From NCBI GenBank assembly GCA_028285545.1, contig JANQPA010000057.1, forward strand, positions 1-64,000: a stretch of DNA of 64,000 nucleotides, given 5' to 3'. The DNA comes from Saprospiraceae bacterium. GTDB lineage: Bacteria > Bacteroidota > Bacteroidia > Chitinophagales > Saprospiraceae. The notes beneath the pieces were generated by a model. It ran no database searches and was not told where the DNA came from. It was given only the letters and a program-made list of their open reading frames with translations. Of the stretch, positions 27,556 to 37,005 are shown piece after piece; the stretch's first letter is position 1; the number at the start of each line of letters is the position of its first letter. A program made the position numbers and the translations under genes.

Positions 27556-27636
27556 GGCGATTTCCCAATCGCCTTACACATTATATCGCCAGTTAGGAAA
27601 CTGGCTAGGTATTTCGTAAGTCGGTTGGAAACCGAC
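27556..27636. repeat. Cluster of three 7-bp hairpins closing on TT/AA
   Basis: Three consecutive stem-loops: GGCGATT-TCCC-AATCGCC (27556-27573), GCCAGTT-AGGA-AACTGGC (27588-27605) and GTCGGTT-GGA-AACCGAC (27620-27636). All have 7-bp stems with TT/AA next to a 3-4 base loop. Together with the 40-bp repeat they fill the 313-base spacer between the GHMP kinase and the convergent VOC gene. A similar hairpin (TAATGTT-AGC-AACATTA) is at 50731-50747. Confidence 0.85.
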
Positions 27637-27787
27637 ACGAACGGGGTTTATTTTATTCAATAGATTGAGTCATTGCGATGCTCATCATAACTGCAGCCCA
27701 CTTTGGGTTATACCTGAGTTTAAGTAATTTCATCCGAATTATTAAATGTGTAAAAACGTTTTGCAGGACAAGTTGGCTTTTTATTTT

Positions 27788-28204
27788 TCACTGAGCCCAT
27801 GGATTGTATGAACCAAAACTCCATATGTACCCTTCTGGATCTTGACAACTATATCCTCGGCCACCATAGTCTTCATCCTTTATATCTAGCACTATTTCTG
27901 CTCCAGCTGCAATTGCTCTTTGATAATGTTCATCAACTTCTTCAACAAAAATGTATGGAGCTTGTGTATTAAACCCATTAAGATCTTTAGGTGTCCTTAA
28001 CAATTTACCATATTCATTATCATTTTCTGATCCTAACATAATCATGGCATTACCAAAACTCAACTGGGCATGGGCAATGGTTCCATTTTCTCCTGGCACT
28101 ACCAAATGTTTTTTAAATCCAAAAGCTTTACATAACCACTCAATCGCTGTTGGAGCGTCTTTGTATCGCATTGTTGGAATGATAACAGATCCGTTTTGCT
28201 TCAT
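27788..28204 (-). CDS. VOC-family (glyoxalase/PhnB-like) protein
   Basis: A 138-residue single-chain VOC protein with two beta-alpha-beta-beta-beta modules. Visible family features are IPTMRYKDAPTAIEWLCKAFGF at the start, HAQLSFGNAMIMLG at the first module end, and the closing DPEGYIWSFGSY. Related to PhnB-type and bleomycin-resistance-like proteins; substrate unknown. Faces the mevalonate operon and is not linked to it. Confidence 0.85.
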   Translation of the reverse strand: MKQNGSVIIPTMRYKDAPTAIEWLCKAFGFKKHLVVPGENGTIAHAQLSFGNAMIMLGSENDNEYGKLLRTPKDLNGFNTQAPYIFVEEVDEHYQRAIAAGAEIVLDIKDEDYGGRGYSCQDPEGYIWSFGSYNPWAQ

Positions 28205-28255
28205 TTTATTTCAATTTTGTTATTGCTTTTCGCTTATTATGCATTAAAGGACTGG

Positions 28256-28288
28256 TCCCGAACGCCGACCCAAAGGCCAGGTTCGGGA
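28256..28288. repeat. Imperfect hairpin between two minus-strand genes
   Basis: Stem TCCCGAAC (28256-28263) / GTTCGGGA (28281-28288) with an inner GCC/GGC pairing. It lacks a T run on either side, so it resembles the dispersed hairpin repeats of this window more than a terminator. Confidence 0.6.
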
Positions 28289-28362
28289 TATCCATTTTTT
28301 AATCTTTCTACTTTAAAGTCCTGTACCAATTCTTTTGTCAAATTGCTTATTAAAACCAAAGG

Positions 28363-31300
28363 CTAATGCTTTAAGCCCTGACCTTCAATCCTCGGAGCCT
28401 TTGTTTCAGCAACTTTTTTCTCTAATGATGGTATAGCTGTATTTACTATATTGGCCAGCTCGGATTTTACTTTTGTGAGCACTTTGAAACTACGTTCAAA
28501 GGCCTTTTTATGATTGCCCGTCGGGCCATAGGTGCTTTGCAAAGCCATGAAAGCAACAAAACCTGCACTGGGTCCGGGATCGTTTCTTTCCCCTACCTCG
28601 TTTTTGCTTCTATACCCGTTGATTTCCTTATCCAATTTATTCAGTTTCGTCCTGGCCTCATATAATTGTGTGATGAGATCCGCCGGCTGCTGATCAGCAA
28701 GTGCCAAGGCACGTCTAAGGGCATCCAGTTTCTTTGTGGCTTTATTCAGGTTCATATTAACCAGACTCATATCTTCCTGGTACTGCATATATCTCTTCTG
28801 GAATGCCGCAATTTCCTCATAGGAGGCACCCTCCAAGTGCCCTTTCTCTAGCGGCACCACCTCAAATTCTTTGGGTTCTGATAGATCTGTCCATTTTCCG
28901 TCTACCATTTTGGAGAGGGTTACCGTGTAAGTCCCAGGAACGGCTTTGATTCCACTACCCATAGGGAAACCTTGCTGTGCTCGTGGTGGATCCAAACGTA
29001 CCACATCCTTAGAGGCTACGTTGAGGTCCCAGCTAACCCGCTGGATGCCTTTTGCATTTTTTCCCTTAATTTGTTTGACTGTTTTGCCCTCGCTGTCTTT
29101 TACAGTTAGGTAGATAGCAGGTTCTTCTTGTCGCATTTCATCTTCCAGAGACTCCCATCCAGGAAAAGGAATACTCTTACCTTCTTTTGCCAATTTTTGC
29201 TCGCCTTCCTTGCGCAACTCCTTGAGAGATTTAAGTTTGTCTTTTAGGTAATAAGTGAAAGTAGCACCGTAATCGGGATTAGGAGCGGCATAATCACTAT
29301 TTCCCTGTCCGTATAGTTCTTCCAGTTGGGTGTACCAAAAGGCTTTTCTGGTATCGAAAAGGAGGGCTTCCTGAGCCAGTGCATCCTCTGTGACTGTGCG
29401 GAGTGCCGAATAGTCGTCCAGAACATAAAAGCCACGTCCGAAGGAAGCTGCTACCAGATCATTTTCACGGCGTTGAATGGTAATGTCTCGAAAAGAAATA
29501 GTTGGTAAGCCCCCTTTCAGCTGCACCCATCGTTTGCCGCCATCTTTGGTGAAGTAAATGCCGTACTCTGTGGCTAGAAATAGCAGATCACTTTGTACAT
29601 GGTCTTGCACCAAGCGCCATACCAATAGTTTTTCTGGAAGATCACCAGTGATCAGTTTCCAATTCTTACCTTTATCCGTGCTTTTGGCCAGGTAAGGCTT
29701 ATAATCACCGTACTTGTGATTATCCAGAGCTACATATACAACGTTTACATTATACAGATCCGCTCGAATATCATTGACAAAGGCCGTTGCTGGAACGCCC
29801 TTGATGCTGCCAACCTCCACTTTGCGCCAGTTGCCGCCGCCATCTTCCGATACTTGAATCAGTCCGTCATCAGTACCCGCGTAAAGGAGCCCTTCCTGTT
29901 TAGGCGATTCTGAAAGAGAAGTTATGGTGTTGTAATTCGACATAGCCCCTACGTCCCAGGCATTGTCATAGCTCTGCTCTTTACCCATAATGGGCAGGGC
30001 TAACCTGTTTTCATTTCTCGTCAGGTCACCGGAAACGGCCTCCCAATCATCGCCTCGGTTATCTGACCGCCAGACGCGGTAGGAAGCGAAGTATAAACGA
30101 GTCGGACTAAAAGGGCTTACAAGAATGGGAGCATCCCAGTTGAAGCGTTCGTGCGGATCCCCTTCACCAGCCTGCGGCTGAATGAATACAGTTTCACCGG
30201 TGGTATGATCGATCCGAAACAGTACCCCCTGCTGGAATTCTCCGTAGGTGATGTTGGGATTGCCGGGTTCGGTAGCAGATTGATGGCCATCTGCGCCCAG
30301 TACTACCCGCCAATCGGAATTGTGAATACCTGACTGCCGTTTGGTCCGTGAAGGTCCTCCATGTGAGCCATTGTCTTGCGTTCCTCCATAGATATTGTAG
30401 AAGGGCTCAGCGTCGTCAACTGCCACCTTATAATACTGTACTAGGGGTAAGTTGCGTACAAAGCGCCAGGTTTTTGTCTGGTCAAAGGATTCGTACAATC
30501 CTCCATCCGTACCCATAATTACGTAGTCCTTGTCCTTGGCTCGGAAAGCCATGGCATGCGTATCGACATGTTTTTTGTTTTCGTTCATCGGACGATAGGT
30601 TTTCCCGTGATCATCAGAAATCAACACCACATTATTCATCAAATAAAGCCGGCCTTCATGATGCGGATCTGCATACAATTCCTGATAGTAATGGGGTCCT
30701 GTTCCGCCTGACACCATATCTGACTGTTTGGTCCAGGAACTACCACGGTCAGTTGACATAAACAGCCCCCCTTTTCCTCGGTCCAGTTCTATATCCGCAT
30801 AAATGCGATCGGAATCAAATGGAGAAATGGCCAGGCATATTTTACCCAGATTGGATGTCGGAATGCCTTTGGCTAGGCGTTCCCAAGTCTCTCCGCCATC
30901 GATACTGCGGTGCAATCCCGATCCAGGACCACCCCCCATATAAGCGGCTACCGTCCGGTGTCTTTGCCAGGTAGCCGCGTACAAGCGATCAGGGTCACGT
31001 GGGTCGACCACAATATCAGTAGCGCCGACCCATTCTTCATCGCCCAGGGTGCGATTCCAGGTCTTCCCACCATCGGTTGATTTGAAGATGCCCCGTTCGC
31101 CGCCTTTACTCCAAAGTGGGCCTTGAGAAGCTACCCAAATGATATCCGAATTCTTCGGATGAACGACAATCCGGGAAATATGCTCTGAAGCTTTCAACCC
31201 CATGTTTTTCCAGGATTTTCCACCATCGGTGCTTTTGTAGATGCCATCACCGAAACCAACATGGCGGCCCCCTACATTTTCTCCTGTTCCTAACCATATT

Positions 31301-31611
31301 GTATGTGGGTTGCTAGGGTCGAGCGTGATGCAACCAATGGAGTAGCTGCCATACCTATCAAAGATGGGGGTCCAGGTAGTACCCGCATTAATCGTTTTCC
31401 ATACATTACCTGATCCTGCAGCTACATACATAATGTTCTGATTGGTAGGATGAATGGCAATGTCTGCAATTCGGCCGGAGGTCATAGCTGGTCCGACATT
31501 ACGCCATTTGAGTCCAGCCAGTACCTCAGCTTTAACGAGTGTGTCGTTTTGGGCAACTAGGGAAAAGTGGGCTGTCATACAGGACAGCAACAAGAGTAAT
31601 ATCATTCTCAT
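28363..31611 (-). CDS. Large secreted BNR/sortilin-like beta-propeller protein
   Basis: A 1082-residue exported protein with signal peptide (MILLLLLSCMTAHFSLVA). The first ~720 residues form sialidase/VPS10-type propellers, shown by many Asp-box repeats: KSTDGGKSW, KSTDGGKTW, RSIDGGETW, MSTDRGSSW, KSTDKGKNW, FTKDGGKRW. A C-terminal part (about 750-1080) has a beta-sandwich segment (TYTVTLSKMVDGKW) and a long helical tail (ADQQPADLITQLYEARTKL). Family members are annotated as glycosyl hydrolases, but no catalytic residues can be assigned. The gene looks richer in G and C than its neighbours, which may mean different codon use or transfer. Confidence 0.88.
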   Translation of the reverse strand: MRMILLLLLSCMTAHFSLVAQNDTLVKAEVLAGLKWRNVGPAMTSGRIADIAIHPTNQNIMYVAAGSGNVWKTINAGTTWTPIFDRYGSYSIGCITLDPSNPHTIWLGTGENVGGRHVGFGDGIYKSTDGGKSWKNMGLKASEHISRIVVHPKNSDIIWVASQGPLWSKGGERGIFKSTDGGKTWNRTLGDEEWVGATDIVVDPRDPDRLYAATWQRHRTVAAYMGGGPGSGLHRSIDGGETWERLAKGIPTSNLGKICLAISPFDSDRIYADIELDRGKGGLFMSTDRGSSWTKQSDMVSGGTGPHYYQELYADPHHEGRLYLMNNVVLISDDHGKTYRPMNENKKHVDTHAMAFRAKDKDYVIMGTDGGLYESFDQTKTWRFVRNLPLVQYYKVAVDDAEPFYNIYGGTQDNGSHGGPSRTKRQSGIHNSDWRVVLGADGHQSATEPGNPNITYGEFQQGVLFRIDHTTGETVFIQPQAGEGDPHERFNWDAPILVSPFSPTRLYFASYRVWRSDNRGDDWEAVSGDLTRNENRLALPIMGKEQSYDNAWDVGAMSNYNTITSLSESPKQEGLLYAGTDDGLIQVSEDGGGNWRKVEVGSIKGVPATAFVNDIRADLYNVNVVYVALDNHKYGDYKPYLAKSTDKGKNWKLITGDLPEKLLVWRLVQDHVQSDLLFLATEYGIYFTKDGGKRWVQLKGGLPTISFRDITIQRRENDLVAASFGRGFYVLDDYSALRTVTEDALAQEALLFDTRKAFWYTQLEELYGQGNSDYAAPNPDYGATFTYYLKDKLKSLKELRKEGEQKLAKEGKSIPFPGWESLEDEMRQEEPAIYLTVKDSEGKTVKQIKGKNAKGIQRVSWDLNVASKDVVRLDPPRAQQGFPMGSGIKAVPGTYTVTLSKMVDGKWTDLSEPKEFEVVPLEKGHLEGASYEEIAAFQKRYMQYQEDMSLVNMNLNKATKKLDALRRALALADQQPADLITQLYEARTKLNKLDKEINGYRSKNEVGERNDPGPSAGFVAFMALQSTYGPTGNHKKAFERSFKVLTKVKSELANIVNTAIPSLEKKVAETKAPRIEGQGLKH

Positions 31612-31935
31612 GGTTGGTAGTTTTGTTGATAAGAACTAAAACAAAATATAAACGATCGAATTTAATCTATTTTGGGTTAATCGTTTTAGATTTCTTTTTT
31701 CCTCCGTTTCCTAAAACTACTCATTTCCACAAAGATTCAATGTAAGTCTAGGTAAGAAAGTATTAAAACCAGATTTCAAAAACTAAAGGGGCATTCACCC
31801 ATTTTTGAGACACATAATATTTTTAATGTATTTGTTTTGTATTCTGAAAAGCTATGTCGAAATTGGGGAGGATATGGGATAATCTTGCTCTTTTATAGAT
31901 TGACAGGTTTAGCCTTCAAATTTGAATGAAACAGA
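31612..31935. other. Divergent promoter region, no gene seen
   Basis: This 324-base spacer lies between the minus-strand propeller gene and the plus-strand LuxR-type gene. On the minus strand TATATTTTG (31642-31650) resembles a -7 box with one extra T. Nothing else specific was seen. Confidence 0.4.
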
Positions 31936-32364
31936 ATGAAGAGAACTTATATTTCCATTTTACTTTTTGGCTTTTTTCTGGCTGTTCTGGCTGTTCTTCT
32001 TCATTTTTTTGAATATAGATATTTCATTGGCAGTTTAAGTACAGATGTCTACACATTAGTGGTGGCAGCCATTTTTACGGCAGTTGGAATTTGGATCGGG
32101 ATTAATCTTTTAAAGCAAAAAAAAGCCCCTGTCAGGCCTCCTACTGAAATCAATCATTTAAAAATAAAGGAATTAAAATTGAATGAAAGAGAATATCAGA
32201 TTCTTCAATTAATTTCTGAAGGTTATTCTAATCAGGAAATCGCCAATCAATTATTTCTGGCCCTCCCCACCATCAAAACCCATACCTCTAATTTGTATTC
32301 CAAACTAGATGTGCGAAGCCGTACTCAGGCTATCCGTAAAGCACAGTCCATGAATTTGATTTAA
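31936..32364 (+). CDS. Membrane-anchored LuxR-type transcriptional regulator
   Basis: A 142-residue protein with two N-terminal transmembrane helices (about 5-24 and 40-60) and a C-terminal GerE/LuxR helix-turn-helix: LNEREYQILQLISEGYSNQE and IANQLFLALPTIKTHTSNLY. It has no receiver domain. In Bacteroidota such proteins stand before DUF4199 and VOC genes, as here, so it probably regulates this small group from the membrane. Confidence 0.87.
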   Translation: MKRTYISILLFGFFLAVLAVLLHFFEYRYFIGSLSTDVYTLVVAAIFTAVGIWIGINLLKQKKAPVRPPTEINHLKIKELKLNEREYQILQLISEGYSNQEIANQLFLALPTIKTHTSNLYSKLDVRSRTQAIRKAQSMNLI

Positions 32365-32485
32365 AAAGGGCTCTTTTAAGCTCATACCAAAGTATGAAAT
32401 GCTGAAAAAAGATAATTCAATACTTAAGTATGAGGATATTTTCATCTGGAAGCTACAAATTTGGACCAAACAGAAATTAATGATT

Positions 32486-33028
32486 ATGATTAAAAAAATT
32501 GTTCTTACTTATGGCCTTATCGCTGGTCTTATAGTTGCTGCCATGATGGCCTTTTCCTTTAGTGGGTCTAATGTAGACTTTACAAATGGAGAATTAATTG
32601 GCTATGCCACTATGATCATTGCTTTTTCCACCATCTTCATTGCCATTAAATCACATCGAGACAAAAATTTAGATGGATACATTAATTTTCAAAAGGCTTT
32701 TAAAATTGGATTGGGAATAACCTTGGTGGCTACCCTGATCTATGTGGTTTCCTGGATGATTATTTCTAATACCATTGCTAAAGATTTTATGACCGAGTAT
32801 TACCAGCACTCCGTTGAAAAACTAAAGGCCAGCGACCTTTCCGAAGCTCAGATAGAAGCAAAAATTGCTGAGATGGATCGATTAACGGAGTTATATAAAA
32901 ACCCTATCGTAAAAATAGGGATGACCTTTCTGGAAATATTTCCGGTAGGCTTTATCATCTCACTGATTTCGGCTTTAATTCTTAAAAGAAAAGCTAGCTC
33001 CCCAACACCAATACAGTCAAACATTTAA
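32486..33028 (+). CDS. DUF4199 membrane protein
   Basis: A 180-residue protein with four transmembrane helices (about 2-24, 32-50, 68-92 and 148-170) and a helical cytoplasmic or periplasmic segment (EYYQHSVEKLKASDLSEAQI) between helices 3 and 4, the DUF4199 layout. I start at ATG 32486 (MIKKIVLTYG), where the family normally starts; ATG 32480 is two codons upstream and an open frame extends to 32399. Function unknown. Lies between the LuxR-type regulator and the VOC gene. Confidence 0.8.
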   Translation: MIKKIVLTYGLIAGLIVAAMMAFSFSGSNVDFTNGELIGYATMIIAFSTIFIAIKSHRDKNLDGYINFQKAFKIGLGITLVATLIYVVSWMIISNTIAKDFMTEYYQHSVEKLKASDLSEAQIEAKIAEMDRLTELYKNPIVKIGMTFLEIFPVGFIISLISALILKRKASSPTPIQSNI

Positions 33029-33040
33029 AAAATAATAAAT

Positions 33041-33466
33041 ATGAGTAATGAAACACCCAAAGTAACGGGCATAGGCGGCATTTTTTTTCGCGCAAAAGAT
33101 TCTAAAGCCATAAAAGAGTGGTATGGTAATAACCTGGGCCTTGCTATTGATGATTATGGTTCTGCAATCGAATTTAGAAATGCCAATCGACCAGATGAAA
33201 TCAATTATCTACGCTGGAGTCCTTTTGATGAGAAAACGGAATACTTCAATCCCTCCACAAAGCAATTTATGATCAATTATCGGGTTCAAAACATTGAAGC
33301 ACTTGTTAAAAACTTAAAAGCAAATGGAGTAACAATAGTTGATGAAATCGTGGAATATGAATACGGAAAATTTGTACATATCATGGATCCGGAAGGCAAT
33401 AAAATTGAACTTTGGGAGCCGATTGACATAGTTTTTACCAGAATGGGAGGGTCAACAACAAAGTAA
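33041..33466 (+). CDS. VOC-family (glyoxalase-like) protein
   Basis: A 141-residue VOC protein: GIGGIFFRAKDSKAIKEWYG starts the first module, NYRVQNIEALVKNLKANGV the second, and HIMDPEGNKIELWEP carries the last metal-type Glu. It follows the DUF4199 gene by 12 bases and is likely its operon partner. Substrate unknown. Confidence 0.87.
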   Translation: MSNETPKVTGIGGIFFRAKDSKAIKEWYGNNLGLAIDDYGSAIEFRNANRPDEINYLRWSPFDEKTEYFNPSTKQFMINYRVQNIEALVKNLKANGVTIVDEIVEYEYGKFVHIMDPEGNKIELWEPIDIVFTRMGGSTTK

Positions 33467-33500
33467 GAATTTGGTTTCTTTAGTTGGGAGGTGTACAGAA

Positions 33501-33548
33501 TCAATATCAATGTCAATATCAATATCAATATCAATGGCAATGGCAGTA
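33501..33548. repeat. Hexamer tandem array TCAATA, eight units
   Basis: Eight in-register hexamers, mostly TCAATA with TCAATG, GCAATG and GCAGTA variants toward the right end. The array makes a spurious 60-residue N-terminal extension of the leucine dehydrogenase frame (Asn/Ile repeats). Confidence 0.9.
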
Positions 33549-33670
33549 GTGGAAATATTTTGAAATTGATAATTTTGACTCCAGGTTTATTTTTTGGATG
33601 CCTAAAACTCAGATTTTTCTTTATATTCTGGCCGCCTAACCAAATTATTTCACTACAAGCCATTTTACTT

Positions 33671-34717
33671 ATGCCTGTTTTTTCAAAAAAAGATTTTGAT
33701 ACTCATGAGCAAGTTTTGTTCTGCCATGACGCTTCTGCAGACCTTTTCGGAATTATTGCGATTCACAATACCAATTTAGGACCTGCTGCCGGTGGTTGCC
33801 GTATGTATCCATATGAATCAACTGATAAAGCCTTAACAGATGTTCTACGCCTATCCAAGGGGATGAGCTATAAAAATGCGATGGCCGGATTACCTCTGGG
33901 AGGAGGGAAATGTGTGATTATCGCTGATCCTAGTCGCCTCGACAAGGCGGCTCTGTTGAGGGCTTTTTCTAAACATGTACAAAGATTAGGTGGAAAATAT
34001 TGGACTGCGATCGATATTGGAATAAATCCTGCTGATGCAGATGTAATGGCTGAAAATTGCGACTATATTTTTACCCGAGCCAGTCAATACCCTGAAGGAT
34101 TTAATCCTTCCGTTTTTACTGCATTGGGTGGTTTTGTTGGAATTAAAGCGGTAGTTAAACATATATGGGGGAAGTCAGATTTAAAGGGTCTAAAGGTAGC
34201 AGTCCAGGGGCTTGGTGCTACCGGCAGAGATTTATCTCGTCAATTATTTGAGGCAGGTGCCGAGTTAATGGTGACAGATATTAGAGAAGAAGCCGTTCAA
34301 TATGTGGTGGAAAATTATCAGGCAACCGCCGTTCCCCCCGATGAAATTCATGCTCAGGATGTGGATGTATTTGCTCCCTGTGCCATGGGAGCTATTGTAA
34401 ATGATACCTCGATAAATGAAATCAAAGCCAAAGCCATTTGCGGCCTGGCGAATAATCAATTGGCTACACAAGATCATGGGGTAGAGCTGGTAAAAAGAGG
34501 TATTGTGTATGTCCCTGATTATGTTGTTAATGCAGGTGGTATGATTGGAGCAGGGGCCAAAATTTTCTCCAACCCAACTATGGAAGAATCCAAACAAAAA
34601 GTACTGGGTATTCATGACACCATCTTGAATCTATTGTCACGGGCAGATCAGGAAAAACGACCCACTTCTGAGATTGCTGATGAAATGGCCTTGGAAATGA
34701 TGGCAGGCAAGGACTAA
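33671..34717 (+). CDS. ldh: Leucine (branched-chain amino acid) dehydrogenase
   Basis: A 348-residue Glu/Leu/Phe/Val-type dehydrogenase that oxidatively deaminates leucine with NAD. Numbered from Met at 33671, the catalytic residues fall at Lys68 (MSYKNA), Lys80 (LPLGGGK) and Asp115 (AIDIG), the same numbers as in Bacillus leucine dehydrogenase, which supports this start. The dinucleotide loop is GLGATG at 180-185. NAGGMIGAG follows at the C-terminal domain. The frame is open upstream to 33491, but that part is a hexamer array. Confidence 0.9.
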   Translation: MPVFSKKDFDTHEQVLFCHDASADLFGIIAIHNTNLGPAAGGCRMYPYESTDKALTDVLRLSKGMSYKNAMAGLPLGGGKCVIIADPSRLDKAALLRAFSKHVQRLGGKYWTAIDIGINPADADVMAENCDYIFTRASQYPEGFNPSVFTALGGFVGIKAVVKHIWGKSDLKGLKVAVQGLGATGRDLSRQLFEAGAELMVTDIREEAVQYVVENYQATAVPPDEIHAQDVDVFAPCAMGAIVNDTSINEIKAKAICGLANNQLATQDHGVELVKRGIVYVPDYVVNAGGMIGAGAKIFSNPTMEESKQKVLGIHDTILNLLSRADQEKRPTSEIADEMALEMMAGKD

Positions 34718-34832
34718 GGTGATAAATGAATAAGTAAATGGATAAATATATATGCAGATAATACAAAAACAGTAAAAATCCGTGAAAACCCGTGTCTAAA
34801 CAAATGAATTTCCTTTTTCAAAAGAAGTAATT

Positions 34833-35153
34833 ATGCCAGCTTATGTAATTTCAATGATGCGCATTGACGATCCAGAAACCTACAAAAAATACACTGACCG
34901 AACCCCTCCACTAGTTAAAAAATACGGAGGTAAATTTTTGACAAGAGGTGAACAAGTAACTACTGTTGAGGGTACTCCCTATCCTGACAGGATGGTAATA
35001 TTAGAGTTTCCAGACAAAGCAAGCGTCGAAGCTTGGTTTGCCGATCCAGACTATCAGAAAGCTATGGAATTTCGCCATGCATCTTCTACGATGCATATGC
35101 TATTACTACAGGAAGGTGGAGAGAATACTTTAAATCCAGATCCTAAATTATAA
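34833..35153 (+). CDS. DUF1330 protein
   Basis: A 106-residue ferredoxin-like (dimeric alpha-beta barrel) protein: PAYVISMMRIDDPETYKKYT, GGKFLTRGEQVTTVEG and RMVILEFPDKASVEAWF match DUF1330. Function unknown for the family. Followed after 10 bases by a DUF1801 gene, likely co-transcribed. Confidence 0.87.
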   Translation: MPAYVISMMRIDDPETYKKYTDRTPPLVKKYGGKFLTRGEQVTTVEGTPYPDRMVILEFPDKASVEAWFADPDYQKAMEFRHASSTMHMLLLQEGGENTLNPDPKL

Positions 35154-35163
35154 ATCAGTCGTT

Positions 35164-35565
35164 ATGAAAAAGCTAGTCAATTCGGAAACTGATAAAAATG
35201 TAGACGAATTCATCGCCTCCATTTCCAATAAAAAAAGGAAAGCAGATAGTGAAATTATCCTCAGTATGATCAAAGAAATCACAGGTAAAGAGCCCAAAAT
35301 ATGGGGAACCCGGATTGTTGGTTTTGGTAAATATTCTTACCAAAGAAAAAATGGCGATGAATTTGAATGGTTCAATGTAGGATTCTCACCTGGGAAAGCA
35401 CATCTGACAGTGTACGTAATGTATGACATCAACGAAGAAAAAGAACTCTTAGATAAGTTAGGGCCTCATCGCACAGGTAAAGGCTGCCTTTACATTAAAA
35501 AATTGGCAGATGTAGACCTGGAAATTCTCAGGCAGATCGTCTCCAAAAGCGACCGCTGGCAGTAG
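35164..35565 (+). CDS. DUF1801 protein (YdhG-like fold)
   Basis: A 133-residue protein with VDEFIASISNKKRKADSEII, EPKIWGTRIVGFGKYSYQ and GKGCLYIKKLADVDLEILRQ, which fits DUF1801. The family has no firm function. Co-directional with the DUF1330 gene. Confidence 0.85.
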   Translation: MKKLVNSETDKNVDEFIASISNKKRKADSEIILSMIKEITGKEPKIWGTRIVGFGKYSYQRKNGDEFEWFNVGFSPGKAHLTVYVMYDINEEKELLDKLGPHRTGKGCLYIKKLADVDLEILRQIVSKSDRWQ

Positions 35566-35739
35566 CATCAATGAGTGATAAACTGACTTTCTTGAGCCCA
35601 TTAATAAAATTTTAACCTGTATAGCAGCTGTTATTGACTGGATTTTTCTTAAATTAGGAGAAAGTTATAGGTCAAAAAAGCCCAAAGTAGAATATTTATA
35701 GCTTTGTTGATGTATAATAATTTATGAGAAACTCCAGTA

Positions 35740-36927
35740 ATGAAAAGCTCGATAACCATACTTTTTCTTTTTTTTTCTATTGTCCTTTTCGCTCAGGACA
35801 ATTATGAGGAAGGGTATTACATAAATAATGCTGGTGAAAGAATAGAAGGCTATATTAATAATGCCGATTGGACCAGCCATCCTAAAAAAATTGACTTTAA
35901 ATCTACTTTTGATGCTCAAACTCAATCTTTCAATGTGGAAGATATCCAGGAGTTTGCACTCACCTATGGTTCTAAATTCAAAAGATTTACAGTAGATATC
36001 GACCAATCTATTCGGGCCTCCCTTGAGCCCGATTATAATGCCCAGCCTGTATTCAAAAGAGATCAGGTCATGCTGGAGGTATTGGTGGAGGGGGCTGGCA
36101 ATCTTTATGCTTTTGTAGAAAGTGGACGGGATATCTTTTTTATGGAGACAGAAACAGTTCCGGTTCAGCAATTTATTTATAAAAAATACTTGTCGGATAA
36201 TGACAAAAAGAGAACCAACTACGAATACCGAAAACAGATAAGCCAGCATCTGGTATGCCAGGATATAGGTTTGGAGGATTTTAAAAACATACCCTATTCC
36301 CGTAATGCTTTGATCGATCTTTTTGTGAAATATAATAAATGCCAGGGGGTAGAACCCACCTTGTATGAAAGGTATAAGGCCAAGGCCAAGGGCACCTTAA
36401 CTTTGATCGCCGGCCTGGACCTTTCCCGACTGAAGTACACCCGAGGAGGCTTTAATGCCACCCCTCTTTCTCAGGATTTGGACCCTTTTGTGGGGCAGCG
36501 CCTGGGCCTTTCTGGCGAAATTATTTTACCCCGAGATAACAATCGCTGGGCCATTCTTGGGGAGCTTTCCTTTATTTTTTCCAAAGTTAATCAAGCCACT
36601 CCTCGAGGTAATTTTAATATAGATTATAAAGGCTTGGACCTGGCCTTTGGACTTCGACACAATTTCTATCTAAATGAAAAAAACAGGATCTATGCCAACA
36701 TAGGTCTCTCGGCTCATGCTCCCTTGTCTTCTACTTTTGAAATTGAGGATAGTTTTATTGCTGAGGTAAAAAATACCACTACTTTTTTTGGGGGACTGGG
36801 TTATCGTTTTGCAGAAAAAATAATGTTGGAGTTGCGTTTTGGTATGGAAAGGGATTTGCTAAAGGATGTATCCGCTAAGAGTACCAAGTTTTATACGAAT
36901 TCTTTGATGGTGGGATGGGGGTTTTAG
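35740..36927 (+). CDS. Outer-membrane beta-barrel protein with an N-terminal YINN domain
   Basis: A 395-residue secreted protein: signal peptide at 1-18 (ITILFLFFSIVLFA), then a domain starting EEGYYINNAGERIEGYINNA, which recurs in many Bacteroidota exported proteins. The C-terminal ~200 residues alternate aromatic strands (GLDLAFGLRHNFYLN, IYANIGLSAHAPL, FGGLGYRFAEKIMLELRFG) and end in an aromatic residue (VGWGF), as in PorT-like barrels. A strongly deleted copy of this gene lies at 52004-52262. Confidence 0.75.
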   Translation: MKSSITILFLFFSIVLFAQDNYEEGYYINNAGERIEGYINNADWTSHPKKIDFKSTFDAQTQSFNVEDIQEFALTYGSKFKRFTVDIDQSIRASLEPDYNAQPVFKRDQVMLEVLVEGAGNLYAFVESGRDIFFMETETVPVQQFIYKKYLSDNDKKRTNYEYRKQISQHLVCQDIGLEDFKNIPYSRNALIDLFVKYNKCQGVEPTLYERYKAKAKGTLTLIAGLDLSRLKYTRGGFNATPLSQDLDPFVGQRLGLSGEIILPRDNNRWAILGELSFIFSKVNQATPRGNFNIDYKGLDLAFGLRHNFYLNEKNRIYANIGLSAHAPLSSTFEIEDSFIAEVKNTTTFFGGLGYRFAEKIMLELRFGMERDLLKDVSAKSTKFYTNSLMVGWGF

Positions 36928-37005
36928 TGGTGGGTAGTGAGTAGTGAGTGTCTCGTCCTGAAATAGGTTGATAGTTATAGATAATAAGAATAAAAATAAA
37001 AACTA

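Noticed and set aside
33491-33670. 60-residue N-terminal extension of leucine dehydrogenase rich in Asn/Ile
   Set aside because: It is encoded by the TCAATA hexamer array and adjoining spacer. The active-site residue numbers match the family only when the protein starts at 33671.
35722-36249. 175-codon frame on the minus strand opposite the beta-barrel gene
   Set aside because: It lies entirely inside the convincing plus-strand gene, has no family pattern and no start context.
36948-36975. Possible insertion-sequence end beside the orphan membrane gene
   Set aside because: A sequence here vaguely recalls IS ends, but no matching inverted copy or target duplication was found on the other side.
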